DNA from: an uncultured Clostridia bacterium
GTDB taxonomy: Bacteria; Bacillota; Clostridia; UBA1381
Reading direction: 5' to 3'
Length of the DNA stretch: 9,348 nt
NCBI GenBank assembly: GCA_934481375.1
Contig: CAKSPN010000052.1
Coordinates: 1-9,348 of the forward strand
Below are positions 4,966 to 9,348 of this stretch, piece by piece (position 1 is the stretch's first letter; the number at the start of each line of letters is the position of its first letter). Below the pieces are notes generated by a model. It searched no databases. It saw only the letters and a list, made by a program, of their open reading frames with translations, and was not told where the DNA came from. The position numbers and the translations under genes are program-made.

Positions 4966-6894
4966 TTATATATCAAGATTTGAAACGTATTTTGCGTTTG
5001 CCTCTATAAACTCACGTCTGGGTTCAACTTTTTCGCCCATAAGGATAGAGAACGTTTCGTCCGCTATAATTGCGTCCTCAAGCGTAACACGCAGAATTGT
5101 ACGCTTTTCGGGGTCCATTGTGGTTTCTTTAAGCTCCGGCGGGTCCATCTCGCCAAGACCTTTGTAACGCTGTACCTTTGAGCCGCTGCCCATTTCGGCA
5201 ATCAGTCTGTCACGCTCTACCTCATCGAATGCAAAGCGTTCCTCAAGGTTTTTGTTCTTGCCCTTGAACACCTTATACAGCGGCGGCTGTGCGATATACA
5301 CGTTTCCGTTATCAATAAGCGGACGCATATATCTGAAGAAGAACGTCAGAAGCAATGTTCTTATGTGCGAGCCGTCGACATCGGCATCTGCCATAATGAT
5401 TATCTTACCGTATTTGAGGTTGTTTATGTCAAAATCATCGCCTATGCCTGCGCCGAGTGCCTGTATGATAGGCAACAGCTTTTCGTTCGAGTAAACCTTA
5501 TCAATTCTCGATTTCTCAACGTTGAGCATTTTTCCCCAAAGCGGCAAAACAGCCTGATAACGTCTGTTTCTGCCCTGCTTTGCACTTCCGCCTGCACTAT
5601 CACCCTCGACTATAAAGAGTTCCGCATAATCCGCACCTTCGTCGGTACACTTTGCAAGCTTTCCGAGCAGTGACGAGTTCGACGCATTACTGCTCTTTCT
5701 CGTTGCCTCACGTGCCTTTTTAGCCGCCTCTCTCGCACGTGATGCGGTAAGCGTTTTTTCAAGTATTGTACGTGCAATTCGGGGATTTTCCTCCAAAAAT
5801 GCGCTCAGTTTATCGTTTAATGCACTCTCAACAAGTGTACGTGCCTCGCTGTTTCCGAGCTTTGTCTTGGTCTGTCCCTCAAACTGCGCCTCCATAACCT
5901 TTACGGAAATAACAGCCGTAAGTCCCTCTCGTGTGTCCTCACCCGAAAGGTTGGGGTCTTTTTCCTTTATAATATTGTACTTTCTGCCGTAATCGTTTAT
6001 TACACGTGTAAGTCCCGACTTAAATCCCGTTTCGTGCGTACCGCCGTCCATTGTATGGATATTGTTTGCAAAGCTCAGTATCGTTTCCGAATATGACGTG
6101 GTGTACTGCATAGCCACCTCAACCATCATATCGCTTTTTGACGCCTCGAAATAGATTATATCATCATGTATTACGTCCTTGCTCTTATTAAGATAAGTAA
6201 CAAATTCCTTTATACCGCCCTCCGCATGGAGAACTATCTCCTGCGGTTCTTCAACACGCTTGTCCGTGAAGATTATTTTAACGCCTTTATTCAAGAACGC
6301 CTGTTCTCTCAAGCGCTTTATAAGTATTTCCGAATCGAATACCGTTGTTTCAAATATTTCGGGGTCGGGGTGGAAGGTTATTTTTGTACCCGTTTTGTCC
6401 GTATCGCCTATAACTTTAAGCTTACAGGTCGGTTTTCCACGCTCATAGCTTTGGTAATAGACGTGTTCGCCGTTTGATACTTCAACTTCAAGATGTTCCG
6501 ACAGCGCATTAACAACAGACGAACCGACGCCGTGCAAACCGCCCGAAACCTTATATCCGCCGCCGCCGAATTTACCGCCGGCATGGAGAATTGTAAGAAC
6601 AACCTCAACTGTCGGTATGCCCTGCTGGGGGTGTATTCCGACAGGAATACCGCGTCCGTTATCGGTAACGGTACAGGAATTGTCGGGGTTTATGTCGACA
6701 CGTATTTCCGTACAGTAGCCTGCAAGCGCCTCGTCTATGGAGTTGTCCACAATCTCATATACAAGATGGTGCAGACCGGGCGATGCGGTCGAGCCGATAT
6801 ACATACCAGGACGCTTTCTTACCGCTTCAAGTCCCTCAAGCACCTGTATTTGGTTTTCGTCATATTTTGTTTCGATTTTTTCTAATTCACTCAT
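4966..6894 (-). CDS. gyrB: DNA gyrase subunit B
   Basis: ATPase subunit of gyrase, the type II topoisomerase that introduces negative supercoils. Length 642 residues, normal for the short Gram-positive form. The GHKL ATPase comes first, with E47 and N51 (YEIVDNSIDEA), D78 in TDNGRGIP, and the glycine-rich KFGGGGYKVSGGLHGVG lid. The QTKTKLGN transducer lysine loop follows. The TOPRIM domain has E430-G-D-S (VEGDSAGGSAKQG) and DADVDGSHI. The C-terminal tail has RYKGLGEMDP. Residue 453 is Trp (PLWGKML), where E. coli has Lys447. The start is ATG 6892-6894, 8 nt after AAGGAG, whose first bases are the remB stop codon. gyrA does not follow; a strong terminator does. Confidence 0.97.
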   Translation of the reverse strand: MSELEKIETKYDENQIQVLEGLEAVRKRPGMYIGSTASPGLHHLVYEIVDNSIDEALAGYCTEIRVDINPDNSCTVTDNGRGIPVGIHPQQGIPTVEVVLTILHAGGKFGGGGYKVSGGLHGVGSSVVNALSEHLEVEVSNGEHVYYQSYERGKPTCKLKVIGDTDKTGTKITFHPDPEIFETTVFDSEILIKRLREQAFLNKGVKIIFTDKRVEEPQEIVLHAEGGIKEFVTYLNKSKDVIHDDIIYFEASKSDMMVEVAMQYTTSYSETILSFANNIHTMDGGTHETGFKSGLTRVINDYGRKYNIIKEKDPNLSGEDTREGLTAVISVKVMEAQFEGQTKTKLGNSEARTLVESALNDKLSAFLEENPRIARTILEKTLTASRAREAAKKAREATRKSSNASNSSLLGKLAKCTDEGADYAELFIVEGDSAGGSAKQGRNRRYQAVLPLWGKMLNVEKSRIDKVYSNEKLLPIIQALGAGIGDDFDINNLKYGKIIIMADADVDGSHIRTLLLTFFFRYMRPLIDNGNVYIAQPPLYKVFKGKNKNLEERFAFDEVERDRLIAEMGSGSKVQRYKGLGEMDPPELKETTMDPEKRTILRVTLEDAIIADETFSILMGEKVEPRREFIEANAKYVSNLDI

Positions 6895-6906
6895 ATTTTA
6901 TACTCC

Positions 6907-7170
6907 TTACAGAATGATTTTTGACGTTTTTGTTCGTTTTGATAACACCTTTGATGATATTGATGAAATATAGACACGCCGGCGTTTGCCGTCGTCAGCC
7001 ACTATATACGATTTCGGAAGCTCCTCGCTTGCATTTATTACCTCACCGTTTTTCTGTGCATGGGAGAGAAAATTCCTCCCCAGATGCGACACGGTGGTAT
7101 TATCCATATCGAATATTCCGATTATGTCTTTTTCATTTACGACATATCCGCTCCCTGCGTGCAGATACAT
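6907..7170 (-). CDS. remB: RemB/YaaB-type DUF370 regulator
   Basis: An 87-residue protein beginning MYLHAGSGYVVNEKDIIGIFD, with FLSHAQKNGEVINASEELPKSYIV in the middle. This is the short conserved family placed between recF and gyrB in Bacillus (YaaB, renamed RemB) and related to the RemA matrix regulator, a DNA-binding protein. The start is ATG 7168-7170, set by AGGGGGG 6 nt upstream; an in-frame ATG at 7210-7212 lies inside recF and lacks that support. The C-terminus is basic (SKVLSKRTKTSK), which may aid nucleic acid contact. The gap from recF is 11 nt, and the stop TAA runs into the gyrB ribosome-binding site. A role in matrix or biofilm control here is inferred from the family only. Confidence 0.88.
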   Translation of the reverse strand: MYLHAGSGYVVNEKDIIGIFDMDNTTVSHLGRNFLSHAQKNGEVINASEELPKSYIVADDGKRRRVYISSISSKVLSKRTKTSKIIL

Positions 7171-7176
7171 AGCCGT

Positions 7177-7183
7177 CCCCCCT
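7177..7183 (-). promoter_or_regulatory. Ribosome-binding site of remB overlapping the recF stop
   Basis: AGGGGGG on the minus strand begins in the TAG stop codon of recF (7182-7184) and ends 6 nt before the remB ATG. It decides the remB start and suggests that translation of the two genes is linked. Confidence 0.7.
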
Positions 7184-8264
7184 ATCTTACTATCCGTCCG
7201 CCCGACACGCAAAACAGCTTTGTGTCTGCCGTGTCGGACTTAAGATCGGTATCGGTGCTTGTGATAAGCACCTGTTTATTTTTTATTTTCTCCGACAGAT
7301 ACGTTCGGCGGCTTATGTCAAGCTCGCTTAAAATATCGTCCAGAAGAAGCACGGGATATTCCTCACGTATGCTCTCCATATAATCCGCCTGGGCGATTTT
7401 AAGGCTCAATGACGCCGTTCTCTGCTGTCCCTGCGAAGAAAACACCCTCGCCTCGTGACCGTCTATCGTGATTGAAATATCGTCACGCTGTACGCCGTAC
7501 AATGCGGAGGAATTTTCTATCTCACGCTCCGCACGTGCATTTAAAAACTCCTCAAACGCCCGCGGCGTAAGCTCGTCCGCTTTTATACTCGGACTGTACT
7601 CGGTAACGAGAGTTTCGTTTGAAATCTCCTTTTGAATACGTGCCGCAAACCGACCCAGTATCTTAACCGCCGCTGTGCGGTATTCCATAATTTTCGCCCC
7701 ATGCACGGCAAGCTGTGAATTCCACAAATCGAGCATTGCACGGTCGGACGGGTTATGCCTTAATGTTTTTAAAAGGCAATTTTTGTTTAAAAGTATCTTG
7801 TTGTAATCGATAAGATTGACAAGATAATTCGGATAAAGCTGACTTAATGCGCTGTCGAGAAAATGCCTGCGCACCGACGGCGCACCCTTTACCAGCTCCA
7901 GATCCTCCGGCGAAAACATTACCGTGTTAAGATACCGCATAAGCATTGACAGCTTGGTTATCTTTACATTGTTTATCATAATGCTTTTTCTGCCGTTTTT
8001 GAGCAGGCGCATAACCGCCTTGTAATCACGGTTTTTATCGTGAAATTCCATTGTTATGCCGGCAAAATCGCTCCCGAACCGTATCATATCCTTATCGGAT
8101 TTAGCACGGTGGCTGCGCCCCTGCGAAACAAGGTACACCGCCTCGAGAATATTCGTTTTCCCCTGTGCGTTTTTGCCGTATATCATATTTGTCAGCGGCG
8201 AAAACTCAATTTTTTCATTTTCATAATTCCTGAAATTATTCAGGGTAAGTGAAGAAATATACAT
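7182..8264 (-). CDS. recF: DNA replication and repair protein RecF
   Basis: An SMC-like ATPase that helps load RecA at single-strand gaps through the RecFOR pathway. Length 360 residues, as expected. The N-terminus MYISSLTLNNFRNYENEKIEFSP is diagnostic. Walker A is G30-K-N-A-Q-G-K-T37, the ABC signature is S277-Q-G-Q-Q-R282 (FSSQGQQRTASLSLKIAQ), and Walker B is LLLDD (306-310) followed by ILSELD. The ATG directly follows the stop of the S4-domain gene (TAAATG, zero gap) with no visible Shine-Dalgarno sequence, so it is probably translated by coupling to the upstream gene. Confidence 0.96.
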   Translation of the reverse strand: MYISSLTLNNFRNYENEKIEFSPLTNMIYGKNAQGKTNILEAVYLVSQGRSHRAKSDKDMIRFGSDFAGITMEFHDKNRDYKAVMRLLKNGRKSIMINNVKITKLSMLMRYLNTVMFSPEDLELVKGAPSVRRHFLDSALSQLYPNYLVNLIDYNKILLNKNCLLKTLRHNPSDRAMLDLWNSQLAVHGAKIMEYRTAAVKILGRFAARIQKEISNETLVTEYSPSIKADELTPRAFEEFLNARAEREIENSSALYGVQRDDISITIDGHEARVFSSQGQQRTASLSLKIAQADYMESIREEYPVLLLDDILSELDISRRTYLSEKIKNKQVLITSTDTDLKSDTADTKLFCVSGGRIVR

Positions 8265-8495
8265 TTATTCGTTTACTACGTCAATAACAGCCGTTTCGTC
8301 TTCAAATTCAACCGTCACGCTGTCGCCGCTGCGTATCTTTTTACCCCGCATTGTGCACAGCTCGCCGTTTACCGAAACAATGCCGCAAAGTATCATATCC
8401 TTTGCGTCACTGCCCGATTCGGCAAGTCCGCTGAACTTTAAAAGCTGGTCGAGTTTTATAAATTCGGTTGTTATTCCTGTTTTAATTCTTTCCAT
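8265..8495 (-). CDS. yaaA: S4-domain RNA-binding protein, YaaA family
   Basis: A 76-residue protein made almost entirely of one S4 RNA-binding domain: FIKLDQLLKFSGLAESGSDAKDMILCGIVSVNGELCTMRGKKIRSGD, with the typical 'G.....A' helix and 'V.VNGE....RGKKI..GD' turn. This is the small protein that precedes recF in many Firmicutes; it has been linked to the ribosome, but its function remains thin. The start is ATG 8493-8495, with GGAG 6 nt upstream and the relA stop 12 nt before it. The last codon is followed directly by the recF ATG. Confidence 0.9.
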   Translation of the reverse strand: MERIKTGITTEFIKLDQLLKFSGLAESGSDAKDMILCGIVSVNGELCTMRGKKIRSGDSVTVEFEDETAVIDVVNE

Positions 8496-8507
8496 AATCT
8501 GCTCCGT

Positions 8508-9348
8508 TTAATTTGAAATTCTTGTCACGGAACTTACTCCGCTTATCTGTTTTATTTTCTTTACTATCATATTAAGGTCTGCCGTGTCCTTTATTTCCAT
8601 TCCGAGCTGTATCACGGCAACGCCTTTCTTGTTCACAAACGCATTAACCGATGTGAGCGGTATGTTCATACCGGCAAACAAGTTTGTAATCTCAAACAGC
8701 GCGCCGTTCCTGTTCGGCAGTTCCACCTGAAGATTTGCCACGTATGACGAGCTTGCGTTGTTATCCCATTCAACGTGTATAAAGCGCTGTTTGTCCTCGG
8801 CGGAGAGAATATCGGGATTCATATTGGGGCAGTCTTTTCTGTGTACGCTCACACCTCTGCCCTTGGTTATAAATCCTACTATCTCATCGCCCGAAACAGG
8901 ATTACAGCAGTGCGCAAGCCGTACAAGGCAATTGTCTATTCCACGCACTATAATACCCTTGCCCGAGGAATGAGCTGTTTTCGGCTTTGTTTCCACGGCT
9001 TCACCGCCGTTTTCGGCAATCTCCTCCAGTTTCTTCTTTTCCTTGATTTCTTTCTGAAGTGCGAGCCAGTTCTCACGCAGACGCATAACGACTTTCTGCG
9101 CCGTCAAACCGCCGTAGCCCACGCTTGCGTACAAATCGTCCGTTGAGCTGAAGCCGTAGCGTGTTGCCATAGGCTCCACCCATTCGGGGCGGAAAAGCTG
9201 TGCGTGGGTATTGCCCACACGCTTAAGCTCGTGTTCGATAAGCTCCTTGCCGTGTTCGATATTCTCGTCACGCCGTTCGCGCTTGAACCATTGATTTATT
9301 TTATTGCGTGCCATCGACGTACGGCATATTTTGAGCCAGTCACGGCTG
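8508..9348 (-). CDS. relA: RelA/SpoT-type (p)ppGpp synthetase/hydrolase, C-terminal part
   Basis: The reading frame is open to the right edge, so the N-terminal hydrolase, synthetase and TGS domains lie outside the window. The visible 280 residues start SRDWLKICRTSMARNKINQWFKRERR, the helical region after TGS. A charged linker follows, rich in Glu and Lys. Next comes the conserved zinc-finger-like (CC/ZFD) domain with HCCNPVSGDEIVGFITKGRG and HRKDCPN. The sequence ends in an ACT domain (LPNRNGALFEITNLFAGMNI...ISGVSSVTRIS). These C-terminal domains sense the ribosome and regulate the enzyme. The Met at 9312-9314 is internal, because upstream codons still match the family. The next gene, the S4 protein, begins 12 nt after the stop, which suggests one operon with recF, remB and gyrB. 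Confidence 0.93.
   Translation of the reverse strand, partial: SRDWLKICRTSMARNKINQWFKRERRDENIEHGKELIEHELKRVGNTHAQLFRPEWVEPMATRYGFSSTDDLYASVGYGGLTAQKVVMRLRENWLALQKEIKEKKKLEEIAENGGEAVETKPKTAHSSGKGIIVRGIDNCLVRLAHCCNPVSGDEIVGFITKGRGVSVHRKDCPNMNPDILSAEDKQRFIHVEWDNNASSSYVANLQVELPNRNGALFEITNLFAGMNIPLTSVNAFVNKKGVAVIQLGMEIKDTADLNMIVKKIKQISGVSSVTRISN

Noticed and set aside
6493..6885. 130-codon plus-strand open frame
   Set aside because: It is antisense to the conserved ATPase domain of gyrB and has no independent coding signal.
7171..7212. Longer remB from ATG 7212
   Set aside because: The extra residues lie inside the recF end and do not look like the family, and a strong ribosome-binding site precedes the ATG at 7170.
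8775..9146. 123-codon plus-strand open frame
   Set aside because: It is antisense to relA and its product is unlike any family I recognise.
9312..9314. ATG as the start of a separate 268-residue protein
   Set aside because: Codons upstream to the window edge still match RelA (SRDWLKICRTS), so the Met is internal to a longer gene.

Overview
The window looks like chromosomal DNA from an anaerobic gut-type Firmicute (class Clostridia, probably near Ruminococcaceae/Oscillospirales). The evidence is the S4 (YaaA)-recF-remB-gyrB gene order, G-rich Shine-Dalgarno sites, TATAAT-type promoters, a DUF4080-like radical SAM protein and a CmpB-like membrane protein. The genus cannot be fixed from this sequence. 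No phage genes, transposases, CRISPR arrays, tRNAs or rRNAs were seen.

Layout from left to right. (1) 1-310, minus: the N-terminal part of a nucleoid-associated (NdpA/YejK-like) protein running off the left edge. It is divergent from (2) 460-792, plus: a small zinc-ribbon protein with one membrane helix. Good back-to-back sigma-A promoters lie between them. (3) 705-1919, minus: an unrecognised 404-residue protein with a signal peptide and a C-terminal membrane anchor. Its 3' end overlaps the zinc-ribbon gene tail-to-tail by 88 bp. (4) 2053-4313, plus: hpt (hypoxanthine phosphoribosyltransferase) followed after 2 bp by a radical SAM enzyme, served by one extended -10 promoter. (5) 4246-4662, minus: a four-helix CmpB-like membrane protein that again overlaps its convergent neighbour, by 68 bp. 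(6) 4663-4965: a gene-free stretch packed with inverted repeats and bounded by exact copies of a 15-bp sequence. (7) 4966-9348, minus: a tightly packed run read as relA (3' part) - S4 protein - recF - remB - gyrB, ending in a strong palindromic terminator.

The right-hand cluster is a housekeeping replication/repair and stringent-response operon. Its intergenic gaps are 0 to 12 bp and several stop codons touch or overlap the next ribosome-binding site. relA occupies the position where dnaA-dnaN sits in the classical Bacillus order. The hpt pair is a small purine-salvage plus radical SAM operon.

Most of the window is ordinary core genome. The least explained part is the hairpin array at 4663-4961. 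It reads as a possible MITE-like insertion between the gyrB terminator and the CmpB-like gene, flanked by a 15-bp direct repeat. Secondary points of interest are the two long convergent overlaps and a probable AUA (or lost) start codon on the signal-peptide protein.
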